Positions 1 through 8,411 of a stretch of 64,000 bases of DNA are shown here, one piece after another. Origin of the DNA: Candidatus Fusicatenibacter intestinigallinarum (GTDB lineage: Bacteria > Bacillota > Clostridia > Lachnospirales > Lachnospiraceae); NCBI GenBank assembly GCA_019119555.1, contig DWWU01000021.1:1-64000 (forward strand), read 5' to 3'. The number at the start of each line of letters is the position of its first letter. The stretch's first letter is position 1. Below the pieces are notes generated by a model. It was given only the letters and a program-made list of their open reading frames with translations. It had not been told where the DNA came from and searched no databases. Made by a program: the position numbers and the translations under genes.

Positions 1-223
1 GGAGGCCTGCGAAGGAGCATACAGCAGGAAATCCTACTGGAGAATGTCTAACACAGGTGTGGTCAAAAGAGCATTAACAAAAGAAAGACTGATAAACTGG
101 GGCTTTTATGATTTAGCCACAGCCTATCAGTCTGTGCACGTCAACTATTGAAACCGCCGTGTACCGAACGGTACGCACGGTGGTGTGAGAGGACGGCGGC
201 TAATCACCGCCTCCTACTCGATT
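1..223 (+). mobile_element. Group II intron, 3' end
   Basis: This is the 3' portion of a group II intron; its 5' part lies outside the window. After the maturase stop codon, a domain V hairpin is visible at 153-184. It has a nine-pair lower stem, a two-base CG bulge, a four-pair upper stem and a GAAC tetraloop. A domain VI stem follows at about 188-216, and the intron ends near 221-223 in the CTCCTACTCGAT tail typical of clostridial introns. It is oriented against cstA and ends about 34 bases past the cstA stop. The exact 3' splice site is an estimate. Confidence 0.82.
2..151 (+). CDS. ltrA: Group II intron reverse transcriptase/maturase, C-terminal end (partial)
   Basis: Only the last 49 codons are present, in frame from base 2 to the TGA at 149-151. 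The protein would be the intron-encoded reverse transcriptase and maturase, which binds its own intron RNA to help splicing and retrohoming. The visible tail contains SRKSYWRMSNT, then a KRALT-KERL stretch and a closing YQSVH motif, which is the usual end of LtrA-type proteins in Firmicutes. Domain V of the intron begins directly after the stop, as expected for an ORF placed in domain IV. The reverse transcriptase core lies upstream of the window and cannot be judged, so it is unknown whether the element is active. Confidence 0.8.
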   Translation, partial: EACEGAYSRKSYWRMSNTGVVKRALTKERLINWGFYDLATAYQSVHVNY

Positions 224-256
224 GTTATTCAGGAATCCGATCGAAAGTTCCGACTA

Positions 257-1945
257 TTATTTTGCGGCTTTTTTCTGAATCAGTTCCTTTCCTGATGTCC
301 AGACAATTGTGATTCCGAGAATAACCAGCAGCACCGCAACGATCAGCTGCAGACCTTCTACCATGAACACACCGGTTCCGTCCATAAATGCACGGACCAG
401 AGCGATCAGACGCTGTACCAGGGCAGTGAAGGTCACGCAGAGCATAATCACGAAAGGCGGAATCAGGGTGCGCATTTCTCTTCCGGTAACTTTCAGGAAC
501 ACACAGAGCGTGATCAGTACGAGGGCGCTCAGCAGCTGGTTTGCGCTTCCGAACAGAGGCCAGATATTGGAGTATCCCACCTGTGTCAGGACGTAGCCGA
601 AGAACAGAGTGATCAGTGTCGCAAAATATTTGTTGCAGAGAACTTTTCTCCAGCCTTCCGCATGCTCCATGTCATCCACGCTGAAAAGCTCCTGGAAAGA
701 CATACGGCCGATACGTGCCACAGAATCCAGCGTCGTAAACGCCAGGGCTGAAACACACATGGTCATGAAGCTCTGCGCAACATAGACAGGGATGCCGAAC
801 ATCTCCAGAAATCCCGCAACGCCTGAGGAGAAGATCTGGAACGGAGTGCCCACGGCGGCGGTTCCGTCTGCGCTGGCTGCAGCGCCTGCGACACAGAGGG
901 CAATCACGGCCAGGAGACTTTCCAGTACCATCGCGCCGTAACCGACTTTCAGCATATCCTTTTCGTTGGAGATGGTCTTGGAGGAGGTTCCGGATGAAAC
1001 AAGGCTGTGGAATCCGGAAACCGCTCCGCAGGCGACGGTTACAAACAGAATCGGAAACAGATCTCCCAGATTTTCGTTGTGGAATCCGGTATATGCGGGA
1101 AGATTCATAGTCGGGTGCGCAAAGATCAGCCCGAGTACCGCGCCGACAATCATTCCCACGAACATAAACGTGGACATATAGTCACGCGGCTGCATCAGAA
1201 ACCACATGGGAAGAACTGCCGCCAGGAAAATATAGATAAATGCAATATAAATCCATGCGTCCTTGGCCAGGATCACCGGAAGATTCATTCCGAAGACAAA
1301 GGCAAGCACTGTGCATGCCAGCCCGAGGACCACTTCTTTCCAGCCGGTAAATTTCATCTTTCGCTGGATCAGTCCGAAAACTGCAGCAAACAGGATGAAG
1401 AACAAAGAGATGCTTCCCGCCGCTCCGTTGACGGTGGCGTTTTCGGAGAGACTGGATACCCCGTCCGTCACCACGTAGGCGTTGAAGGTGTCCGCGACCA
1501 TGTCCGCAAACGCCGCCATGACGATCAGGGTAAACAGCCAGCAGAAGCCCAGAAAAAGTTTACGTCCTGTCCTGCCGATGTATTTTTCGATCAGCAGTCC
1601 CATGGATTTGCCGTCGTTTTTTACGCTGGCATAGAGCGCGCCGAAGTCTGTGACCGCGCCGAAAAAGATTCCGCCCAGGATAATCCAGAGAAGAACCGGC
1701 AGCCAGCCGAATGCAGCCGCCTGGATGGCTCCGGTGACAGGTCCTGCTCCTGCGATGGAAGAAAACTGATGCGCAAAAACGGTCCATCCGTCCGTCGGAA
1801 CATAATCCTGCCCGTCATTGTGCAGTACCGCCGGCGTCTTGGCTTTCGGATCAATTCCCCATTTTTTTGCAAGCCAGCGTCCATACAGTACGTAAGCCGC
1901 CAGAAGACATACGGCGGCAATCAGTACGATTACCAGTGTGTTCAT
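257..1945 (-). CDS. cstA: Carbon starvation protein CstA family transporter
   Basis: A 562-residue integral membrane protein of the CstA family, which carries peptides or pyruvate depending on the member; the substrate here cannot be told from sequence. The chain is a long series of hydrophobic helices. It includes the family-typical block with GPVTGAIQAA, AVTDFGALYASV and a C-terminal stretch with FGSANQLLSALVL. The start was set at the ATG at 1943-1945, because a clear AAAGGAGAG ribosome site lies just upstream on the minus strand. A longer reading to 2071 would run into the leader terminator and is not believed. The gene stands alone behind a promoter and T-box leader, so tRNA charging probably controls it. 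Confidence 0.9.
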   Translation of the reverse strand: MNTLVIVLIAAVCLLAAYVLYGRWLAKKWGIDPKAKTPAVLHNDGQDYVPTDGWTVFAHQFSSIAGAGPVTGAIQAAAFGWLPVLLWIILGGIFFGAVTDFGALYASVKNDGKSMGLLIEKYIGRTGRKLFLGFCWLFTLIVMAAFADMVADTFNAYVVTDGVSSLSENATVNGAAGSISLFFILFAAVFGLIQRKMKFTGWKEVVLGLACTVLAFVFGMNLPVILAKDAWIYIAFIYIFLAAVLPMWFLMQPRDYMSTFMFVGMIVGAVLGLIFAHPTMNLPAYTGFHNENLGDLFPILFVTVACGAVSGFHSLVSSGTSSKTISNEKDMLKVGYGAMVLESLLAVIALCVAGAAASADGTAAVGTPFQIFSSGVAGFLEMFGIPVYVAQSFMTMCVSALAFTTLDSVARIGRMSFQELFSVDDMEHAEGWRKVLCNKYFATLITLFFGYVLTQVGYSNIWPLFGSANQLLSALVLITLCVFLKVTGREMRTLIPPFVIMLCVTFTALVQRLIALVRAFMDGTGVFMVEGLQLIVAVLLVILGITIVWTSGKELIQKKAAK

Positions 1946-2079
1946 GATATCCCCACTCTCCTTTTCTATGTATAAGTTTTCAGACCTGAAAGAAATCTCA
2001 GGCCACATTTCCGTGTGCAAGGGGATGCCGCGAAAATGTTCTGCAAAAGTCAGATTTACGCGAATGAGCATGCCGCGGT

Positions 2080-2484
2080 AAAAAAAAATCTCCTTACAGA
2101 ATCGCTCTGTAAGAAGACGAAAAAATCCGCGTTACCACTTCTCTTGCCGACGTTAGGAAGTCGGCCGCTCTGTCCTGTCGTCCGGATCTGCGTTTTGCTG
2201 AAAGACAAAAACCGTCTGCCGGATTCAACAGGCTTCCTTTTAACGGTGGAATACCGGTCCGGACTACTGGAAAGCCGTTCGCCCTGACTGCTCACAGGGG
2301 ATCCTTTTCCAACCGTGCTGTTCCCTCCCACCAACCGGAAACTCTCTGAAAGCACCCGAGCAGATTACTCGTAACAGTTCAGCTGACTGAACTGTAATGA
2401 CAACTCAAATACAGAGTGTCAGACTGCCATTCTGCTCCGGACTGGAAAATACTGTCCTGTTCTTCGCGTTGACTTTTACAATTT
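2080..2484 (-). promoter_or_regulatory. T-box leader of cstA
   Basis: Read on the minus strand, this leader has the parts of a tRNA-sensing T-box riboswitch. There is a Stem I with CAGAGAG and GGTTGGTG segments (about 2320-2350). The antiterminator T-box sequence AGTGGTAACGCGG lies at 2127-2139. An intrinsic terminator follows at 2080-2113, an eight-pair stem CTTACAGA/TCTGTAAG with a run of nine T. Aligning with the pheS and aspS T-boxes of this window suggests an ATC (Ile) specifier, but this is weak because the base after it is C, not the usual A. A dispersed palindrome (2371-2397) lies between the promoter and Stem I. Confidence 0.82.
2371..2397. repeat. Dispersed palindrome copy 1
   Basis: GTAACAGTTCAGCTG followed by its near mirror image ending ACTGTAA. 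It lies in the transcribed cstA leader upstream of the T-box Stem I. Confidence 0.85.
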
Positions 2485-2490
2485 TGCTTT

Positions 2491-2518
2491 ATTATACCGC
2501 TGTTTTTTCGTTTGTCAA
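2491..2518 (-). promoter_or_regulatory. Promoter of the cstA leader
   Basis: Consensus vegetative promoter on the minus strand: TTGACA (2513-2518), a 16-base spacer, and TATAAT (2491-2496). Transcription would start near 2484. Confidence 0.85.
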
Positions 2519-2604
2519 GAGAAACTTCGAAATTTTTTTGCCGGAATAGCCGAACTGCTGCAGAATGAGTTGTTGTTCAGCCGGATGAATCGCTGTCGGA
2601 ATGA

Positions 2605-2632
2605 TGCAACAGTTCAGCTGGTTGAACTGTTA
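2605..2632. repeat. Dispersed palindrome copy 2
   Basis: GCAACAGTTCAGCTG, then the mirror arm ending GAACTGTTAC. It lies between the cstA promoter and the cytidylate-kinase-like gene. A weaker, probably decayed half copy (GTTGTTCAGCCGG) lies about 40 bases upstream. Confidence 0.85.
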
Positions 2633-2772
2633 CGGAATGATGCGAAAATTCGGCCTTTTATCTGGAAATAATCGGAAAAGTGCTATATAATGAGGGTAAC
2701 AGGAAATGGTAATCCGGTATCCGGTCCGGAACCGGATTTCTGCGGTACATAACAGAAGGAGAGGTGGAAAGT

Positions 2773-3399
2773 ATGAGAATCATTACCATCAGCCGTGAAT
2801 TCGGAAGCGGCGGAAGAGAACTTGGAAAACGGCTTGCGGAAGCACTGGAAATTCCTTATTATGACAAAGAAATCCTTTATGCCATCGCAAAAGAGGGGAA
2901 CTTTAACGAGGATTATGTGGAAGAGGTTCTTCAGAGAGGATTGACGCCGAATTTTATGCCAACCTTTGGTCATACGTTTTCCCTTGGGCCGAACCCGGTG
3001 ATGGAAAACGAACTGGAAATCATGAGTCTTCAGCAGAAAATCATTGAGAATATCGCTCAGAAAGGTGACTGCGTAATAGTCGGCCGAACCTCGGGGATCA
3101 TTCTGGAAAAGTTCCGCCCGATGAAAATTTTTGTCTACGCGGATATGGGAGCCCGGCTGGCGCGCTGCCGTCTGAGAGGGGATGACGTAAAAAATCTCAG
3201 CGACAAAGAACTTCAGAAGAAAATCCAGAAGATCGACGAAGGACGTGCCAGACATCAGCGGCTGTTCAGCGATAAAAAGTGGGGGCAGAAGGAAAATTAT
3301 CATCTGTGCGTCAATACCACGGGAGTGGAGATCGCGGCCCTTGTTCCTGCCGTAAAGGCGTATGCGACGGCCTGGTTTGAACAGCAGGAAGCCGACTAG
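2773..3399 (+). CDS. Cytidylate kinase-like family protein
   Basis: A 208-residue P-loop protein of the cytidylate-kinase-like family, which is distinct from the housekeeping CMP kinase. The N-terminus reads MRIITISREFGSGG, matching the family's opening in which the phosphate-binding loop follows the first strand. A second conserved block, GDCVIVGRTSG, lies near residue 100. Substrate and role are unknown; many clostridial genomes carry several such proteins. The start at 2773 follows a GAGGTGG ribosome site five bases upstream; a GTG at 2764 is less well placed. A TATAAT box at 2686-2691 may belong to its promoter. The PfkB-family gene follows after 58 bases, so the two may be co-transcribed. 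Confidence 0.75.
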   Translation: MRIITISREFGSGGRELGKRLAEALEIPYYDKEILYAIAKEGNFNEDYVEEVLQRGLTPNFMPTFGHTFSLGPNPVMENELEIMSLQQKIIENIAQKGDCVIVGRTSGIILEKFRPMKIFVYADMGARLARCRLRGDDVKNLSDKELQKKIQKIDEGRARHQRLFSDKKWGQKENYHLCVNTTGVEIAALVPAVKAYATAWFEQQEAD

Positions 3400-3457
3400 A
3401 AAATCAGATTGGCGGCCTGTTCTGATGACACAGGCGATGCGCCAGGCGGAGGGAAAC

Positions 3458-4378
3458 ATGATTTATACCGTAACTCTTAATCCGTCTCTGGATTATGTTG
3501 TCACTGTCGACAATTTCCGGACGGGAATCACCAACCGTACGTCTTCCGAACAGATTTATCCCGGCGGAAAGGGGCTGAATGTATCCACGGTTCTGAAAAA
3601 TCTTGGAATTGAGAGTACTGCCTTTGGATTCATCGCCGGGTTTACCGGAGAAAAGATCCGGGAAATGGTCTGCGACGCCGGAATTACGGCGGAATTCATC
3701 ACTCTGGAGCAGGGCATGTCCCGGATCAATCTCAAGCTGAAATCCATCGACGGCACAGAAATCAACGGAACGGGTCCTGAGATACCGGAAAAGGAGCGGG
3801 AACGCCTGATGGAGCGGCTTTCTGTGCTGGAAACGGGCGATACCCTGGTGCTGGCCGGAAGTATTCCGCCATCCGTTCCCGGAAAGTTTTACTGCGAGGT
3901 TCTCCGTGCATTGTCAGGGAAAGATATTCATGTGGTTGTGGACGCGTCCGGGGATGCGCTTCGCCGGACGCTGCCGCTGCATCCGTTTCTGATCAAGCCC
4001 AATCACCAGGAACTGGGAGAGCTGTTCCGGACGACCATATCTTCACGGAAAGAGGTTCTTCCATATGCCGGAAAGCTTCAGGAGCTGGGCGCCGAAAATG
4101 TTCTTGTCTCCCTTGCGGGGGAAGGCGCTGTTCTTCTGGACGCGGACGGGAACTTTCATCAGGCGCCTGCCCCGGAAGGAACGCTGGTCAACGGCGTCGG
4201 CGCCGGAGATTCCATGATCGCCGGATTTCTGGCGGGATGGCAGCGGACAAAAGATTATGATTATGCGTTCCGGATGGCACTTGCGGCAGGGAGCGCCACG
4301 GCGTTTTCCGAATCCCTGGCGCAGAAAAAGGAAGTGGAAGCTCTCTTTGGGAGGGTTTCCACAGCCGTTTACTTGTAA
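3458..4378 (+). CDS. 1-phosphofructokinase / tagatose-6-phosphate kinase family (PfkB)
   Basis: A 306-residue sugar kinase of the PfkB family, closest in layout to 1-phosphofructokinase (FruK) and LacC. These enzymes phosphorylate a hexose phosphate to a bisphosphate with ATP. Seen in the sequence: the N-terminal MIYTVTLNPSLD opening typical of FruK/LacC, the PGGKGLNVS substrate loop near residue 35, and the GVGAGDSMIAGF motif near 245 that holds the catalytic Asp. The start has a CGGAGGG ribosome site. No PTS transporter or DeoR regulator is adjacent, so fructose versus tagatose specificity cannot be settled from context. The stop codon overlaps the left edge of a dispersed palindrome. Confidence 0.82.
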   Translation: MIYTVTLNPSLDYVVTVDNFRTGITNRTSSEQIYPGGKGLNVSTVLKNLGIESTAFGFIAGFTGEKIREMVCDAGITAEFITLEQGMSRINLKLKSIDGTEINGTGPEIPEKERERLMERLSVLETGDTLVLAGSIPPSVPGKFYCEVLRALSGKDIHVVVDASGDALRRTLPLHPFLIKPNHQELGELFRTTISSRKEVLPYAGKLQELGAENVLVSLAGEGAVLLDADGNFHQAPAPEGTLVNGVGAGDSMIAGFLAGWQRTKDYDYAFRMALAAGSATAFSESLAQKKEVEALFGRVSTAVYL

Positions 4379-4402
4379 CAGTTCAGCCAGCTGAACTGTT
4401 AC
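4375..4402. repeat. Dispersed palindrome copy 3
   Basis: A nearly perfect 28-base palindrome, GTAACAGTTCAGCC then the mirror arm ending CTGTTAC. Its first bases supply the TAA stop of the PfkB gene, and it ends two bases before the stop of the convergent araC-type gene. It therefore fills the whole space between two convergent genes. Confidence 0.9.
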
Positions 4403-4404
4403 AC

Positions 4405-5307
4405 TTATCCTGTAAAATTGCTTTGAATGGTTTTTCTGAACTGGCGGGGCGACAGTTGTTTGTATCTCCGGAATATTTTTATGAAATAGCTGGAGGTCTC
4501 GAAACCTGTGGCCAGCGCGATATCCGTAACGGTCAAGGAGGTGGAAATCAGCAGCTTTTCCGCCTCCGCGACCCGCAGACTGTTCAGGTAGTCGGGAATA
4601 CTCCGATGCATCAGCCGCTGAAAAGAGCGGGAAAAATAGCTGTAGCTGAACCCGCACAGTTCTGCAAGATAACTCACAGAAATATTCCGTCGGAAATTTG
4701 TATCCATATAGGCAAGCGCAGGTTCCAGTGTCCGGAACAGTTCCCGGTCTTCTGCCGTGTAGCGGAAAGACGCGGGATTTTTTTTGTGCCAGTAGCGGAT
4801 CAGCCACAGATAAATGCCGAGGATATGGCTCCGCACTGCCAGTTCGTAGGCATATTCCTTTTCGCTTGTCTCTTTCAGAATTTTGTGGAACAGTCGCGGT
4901 ACCTCGGAACCGGTCAGATCCTTTCCGGGGATCACCTTTTCCTGCAGGGCTTCCGGCGAGAGGAGCGGCCGCAGATATCCCATTTCCAGCCCTGTTCCGG
5001 CAAGATCATTCTGCAGCAGTTCCGGCATAAAACGCACGACAATATAGGATCCGCCGTTCTCAGAACGGGCGTAAATATGATGCACTTCCTCCGCGCTGAT
5101 CAGCACCAGATCTCCGGCCTGCCAGAGATGCCAGGACCCGTTCAGAAAAATCTGGAATTCTCCCTCCAGGCCAAGGAGCATCTCGATGTAAGAGTGGTAA
5201 TGGGCCGGATAAACGCTGCCGCTGCAGGCCGGCGTCTGCAGATGGCAGAGAAAGTCGCATGGGATTCCGTCTCTGTATGTTTTTTCTTCTCTGATATAAG
5301 TTTCCAT
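4405..5307 (-). CDS. AraC family transcriptional regulator
   Basis: A 300-residue regulator with an N-terminal cupin-like sensing domain (about 20-140) and a C-terminal pair of helix-turn-helix motifs (about 195-295). The N-terminal part contains the HYHSYIEMLLGLEG pattern of AraC cupin domains. The DNA-binding part contains SVSYLAELCGFSYSYFSRSFQ and the later DIALATGFETSSYF-KIFRRY block, which is the AraC/XylS signature. The ribosome site GAGGG lies just upstream of the ATG. It diverges from the GH3 glucosidase, so a natural inference is that it senses a plant sugar and controls that gene; its ligand is unknown. Confidence 0.9.
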   Translation of the reverse strand: METYIREEKTYRDGIPCDFLCHLQTPACSGSVYPAHYHSYIEMLLGLEGEFQIFLNGSWHLWQAGDLVLISAEEVHHIYARSENGGSYIVVRFMPELLQNDLAGTGLEMGYLRPLLSPEALQEKVIPGKDLTGSEVPRLFHKILKETSEKEYAYELAVRSHILGIYLWLIRYWHKKNPASFRYTAEDRELFRTLEPALAYMDTNFRRNISVSYLAELCGFSYSYFSRSFQRLMHRSIPDYLNSLRVAEAEKLLISTSLTVTDIALATGFETSSYFIKIFRRYKQLSPRQFRKTIQSNFTG

Positions 5308-5405
5308 TTTACCCTCATGACAAAAAAGTGTTATTTTTTAACAAATCTATTATAGCATCTTACCGCCAAATAAGATATGCTGATTTTGTATTTATCTGAA
5401 TATTG

Positions 5406-5431
5406 GTTACAGTTCAGCTGGCTGAACTGTC
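5406..5431. repeat. Dispersed palindrome copy 4
   Basis: GTTACAGTTCAGCTG with mirror arm GCTGAACTGTCAT, in the divergent region between the AraC gene and the GH3 gene. Confidence 0.88.
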
Positions 5432-5499
5432 ATGAACGATTGTAACGAATGATTAATATTTGAGCAATCTGCAAAAAAAGTGACAGGAGGATATGATTG

Positions 5500-8295
5500 A
5501 TGCAGAACGGAAAATTTGGAAATGTGGTTCCTGAACTGGCTGCGTGCAGCAGGAGAGCGGCGGCGGAGGGCGCTGTGCTTTTGAAAAACGAGGACAATGT
5601 TCTGCCGTTTCTCGACGGAGAGTATATCTCTGTGTTTGGTCGGATCCAGTTTGATTTTTACCGCAGCGGCACAGGATCCGGAGGGGCGGTCAACGCACCT
5701 TATACGAAGAATCTGGTGGACGGATTCCGGGAAATTCCCGGCTTGTGCATCAACGAGGAACTGGTATCGGTATATGAAGCGTGGAGAGAGGAGCATCCTG
5801 CAGATGACGGCGGCGGTGTGTGGGCCGGAGAACCGTGGAATCAGGAGGATATGCCTCTGACCGGAGAGATCGTCCGCGCTGCGCGGGAAAAATCCGAAAA
5901 GGCCATATATGTCATCGGAAGAACCGCCGGGGAGGATAAAGACAATACGCCCGAGGAAGGAGGCTACTGCCTGACGGCTCAGGAAAAAGAGAACCTGAAG
6001 CTGATCACGGATTGCTTTGAAAAAACAGTCGTATTGCTGAACGTTGCCAATATCATTGATATGAGCTGGGTGGAGGACGAAGCATACCATGGACGTATCA
6101 AAGCTGTGCTGTACTGCTGGCAGGGCGGACAGGTGGGCGGCCTGGCTGCAGCGGATGTTCTCTCCGGAAATGTGACGCCAAGCGGAAAGCTGACCGATAC
6201 CATTGCGAGAAGTATTGAGGATTATCCGTCCAGCTCAAATTTCGGAGGCCGGGAGGAGAACATTTATCAGGAAGACATCTATGTGGGATATCGTTATTTT
6301 GAGACTTTCTGTCCGGAAAAAGTATTATATCCTTTCGGATTTGGCCTTTCCTATACCGAATTTTCACTGAAGCCTCTGGGCGGATCGTGTATCATGGAAA
6401 ACGGACAGAAATGTATCCGCGTACAGGTGCAGGTGGAGAATATCGGCATGAGGCCGGGCAAAGAGACGGTGCAGCTCTATGTCAGCGCACCCCAGGGGGC
6501 CCTTGGAAAACCGGCGCTGGAGCTGAAAGCGTTTCAGAAGACCCGTCTTCTGCAGCCGGGAGAGACTGCGTGCGTTTCTTTTACGGTACCGGAAGAACAG
6601 CTGGCTTCCTACGATGACAGCGGTGTGACGGGCGCAAAATCCGCCTATGTGCTGGAGCCGGGCGATTATTTCTTTTATGTGGGGAACAGCATCCGTGAAC
6701 GGAAGGCTGTGCAGATTGACGGAAAGGCTGCGTGGTCCGTTTCTTCCCTGATTGTTACGGAACAGCTGGAGGAGGCGCTTGCGCCGGTGAAAGCGTTCCG
6801 TCGGATGAAACCTGGCGCGGCAGACGAAAATGGCGTCCGGACGCTGGAATATGAATCTGCGCCGCTTCAGACAGCGAATCTGGAAGAACGGATTTCCAGC
6901 AGAATGCCGGAGGAACTTCCGCAGACCGGACACCGGGGAATCACACTGCGGAATGTGGCGGACAGGGAAGCTTCCATGGAGGATTTTATCGCTCAGTTTA
7001 CAGATGACGACCTGTCGGCAATCGTCCGGGGCGAGGGGATGAGCAGTCCGAAAGTCACTCCGGGAACCGCATCCGCGTTCGGCGGTGTGACGGATTCTCT
7101 GATTTCGCTGGGCGTGCCTGTAGCGTGCGCGGCGGACGGCCCATCGGGAATCCGCATGGAAGGCGGGTATTCTGCGACGCAGATGCCAATCGGAACGCTG
7201 CTGGCGTCCACCTGGAATCCGGAACTGACCGAAGAACTGTACACACTGGAGGGAAAAGAAATGTACGCCAATCAGGTGGACACTCTTCTGGGACCGGGCA
7301 TGAATATCCACAGACATCCGCTGAATGGCCGGAATTTTGAATATTTTTCCGAGGACCCATATCTGACCGGCTGTTTCGCAGCGGCGGCCGTGCGGGGAAT
7401 CCGCGCCGGAAAAGGAGTCGGAACGATCAAACATTTCGCGACGAACAATCAGGAAACCGCGCGTTCCGAAGAGAACAACGTGGTATCCGAGCGTGCCCTT
7501 CGGGAAATTTATCTGAAAGGATTTGAGATCGCAGTGAAGGAAGGAAACGCACAGTCCATTATGACTTCCTACAATGGGATCAACGGACACTGGGCAGCGT
7601 CCAATTACGACCTGAATACGACGATTCTGCGGGGAGAATGGGGATATACCGGAGTTGTGATGACGGACTGGTGGGCGACGATGAATCACCCGGTTCTTGG
7701 CGGTCCGTGCAGCAGACAGCGGGCGTCCTATATGGTTCGTGCACAGAATGATCTGTATATGGTTGTTCCCAACCATGGAGCGGGCGACAATGCTCATGGC
7801 GATGATCTGTCAGAGGCGCTGGAAAAAGGGGAGCTGACCCGCGGAGAGCTGCAGAGATGTGCGGCAAATATCTGTCGTTTTCTCATGAGCGTTCCCTGTA
7901 TGGACCGCGACCCGAGGGAACAGGAGAGAGTTGAACTGCAGAAGGCCGGCGCGCAGGCGCCGGAAGGCTTTGCGGAAAATATCCCGGTGCTGAGAGACAG
8001 CGAAGCCTATACGATGGATTTTGAACATCCGCTGGTGCTGAGAGCGGAGGAACCGGGGATGTATTTTATGGAGGCAGGCCTTTCCTCGGCTTCGCCGGAA
8101 ATGTCCCAGGTGTTTATGGAATTCCTTCTGAACGGGAGTCCGCTGCTTCAGGTGCAGATGGGCGGAACCCGCGGCAAAGTCACTGTCAGAAAGCTTGCGA
8201 AAGTGCGCATGGAGGCAGGCTATTATCTTCTGGAAGCAAAACTCCAGAAACCGGACATCTCCATTGCCTGGGTAAGATTTCGCAAATTAGCGTAA
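5500..8295 (+). CDS. GH3 family beta-glucosidase, domain-permuted
   Basis: A 931-residue glycoside hydrolase family 3 enzyme that probably releases glucose or xylose from plant oligosaccharides. The domain order is reversed. The chain begins with the alpha/beta sandwich (AAAEGAVLLKNEDNVLPF, about 20-230) and an Fn3-like domain (about 290-390). The TIM-barrel half only appears after about residue 480. That half holds ADGPSGIR, GPGMNIHRHPLNGRNFEYFSEDP, the KHFATNNQE substrate loop and GVVMTDWW, whose Asp (about 723) is the expected nucleophile. Such permuted GH3 enzymes are known in ruminal clostridia. No signal peptide is seen, so it likely acts in the cytoplasm. The start at 5500 has CAGGAGG nine bases upstream; a TTG at 5497 is possible. 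Confidence 0.92.
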   Translation: MQNGKFGNVVPELAACSRRAAAEGAVLLKNEDNVLPFLDGEYISVFGRIQFDFYRSGTGSGGAVNAPYTKNLVDGFREIPGLCINEELVSVYEAWREEHPADDGGGVWAGEPWNQEDMPLTGEIVRAAREKSEKAIYVIGRTAGEDKDNTPEEGGYCLTAQEKENLKLITDCFEKTVVLLNVANIIDMSWVEDEAYHGRIKAVLYCWQGGQVGGLAAADVLSGNVTPSGKLTDTIARSIEDYPSSSNFGGREENIYQEDIYVGYRYFETFCPEKVLYPFGFGLSYTEFSLKPLGGSCIMENGQKCIRVQVQVENIGMRPGKETVQLYVSAPQGALGKPALELKAFQKTRLLQPGETACVSFTVPEEQLASYDDSGVTGAKSAYVLEPGDYFFYVGNSIRERKAVQIDGKAAWSVSSLIVTEQLEEALAPVKAFRRMKPGAADENGVRTLEYESAPLQTANLEERISSRMPEELPQTGHRGITLRNVADREASMEDFIAQFTDDDLSAIVRGEGMSSPKVTPGTASAFGGVTDSLISLGVPVACAADGPSGIRMEGGYSATQMPIGTLLASTWNPELTEELYTLEGKEMYANQVDTLLGPGMNIHRHPLNGRNFEYFSEDPYLTGCFAAAAVRGIRAGKGVGTIKHFATNNQETARSEENNVVSERALREIYLKGFEIAVKEGNAQSIMTSYNGINGHWAASNYDLNTTILRGEWGYTGVVMTDWWATMNHPVLGGPCSRQRASYMVRAQNDLYMVVPNHGAGDNAHGDDLSEALEKGELTRGELQRCAANICRFLMSVPCMDRDPREQERVELQKAGAQAPEGFAENIPVLRDSEAYTMDFEHPLVLRAEEPGMYFMEAGLSSASPEMSQVFMEFLLNGSPLLQVQMGGTRGKVTVRKLAKVRMEAGYYLLEAKLQKPDISIAWVRFRKLA

Positions 8296-8320
8296 AAGCG
8301 GCAGGCAGTCAGGCGAAAAC

Positions 8321-8374
8321 GTTACAATTCTGTACCTTTGCTGTACCCTGACTGTAACCTTGATCTGGTATGAT
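8321..8374 (+). promoter_or_regulatory. Phased direct repeats upstream of a weak promoter
   Basis: TGTACC at 8331, TGTACC at 8342 and TGTAAC at 8353 are spaced exactly 11 bases apart, and GTTACA lies about one turn earlier. A TATGAT box follows at 8369-8374 with no good -35. Helically phased hexamers upstream of a -10 are the usual layout for OmpR/PhoB-type response regulators. The gene behind it is a permease remnant. Confidence 0.5.
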
Positions 8375-8386
8375 AAGACTGTCATG

Positions 8387-8411
8387 GAACAGTTCAGCTG
8401 TCTGAATTGCT
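8387..8411. repeat. Dispersed palindrome copy 5
   Basis: GGAACAGTTCAGCTG followed by TCTGAATTGCT, a diverged mirror arm. It lies between the phased-repeat promoter and the permease remnant. Confidence 0.75.

Noticed and set aside
1007-1975. 322-codon open frame on the plus strand opposite cstA
   Set aside because: It lies entirely within the cstA gene on the other strand, is rich in His, Gln and Cys in a shadow-like way, and has no ribosome site or family motif.
1946-2071. Longer N-terminus of cstA
   Set aside because: It would extend into the leader to the edge of the T-box terminator, and the ATG at 1945 has a far better ribosome site and family-typical start.
6364-7797. 477-codon minus-strand frame inside the GH3 gene
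   Set aside because: It is antisense to a clear GH3 enzyme and has no recognisable motif.
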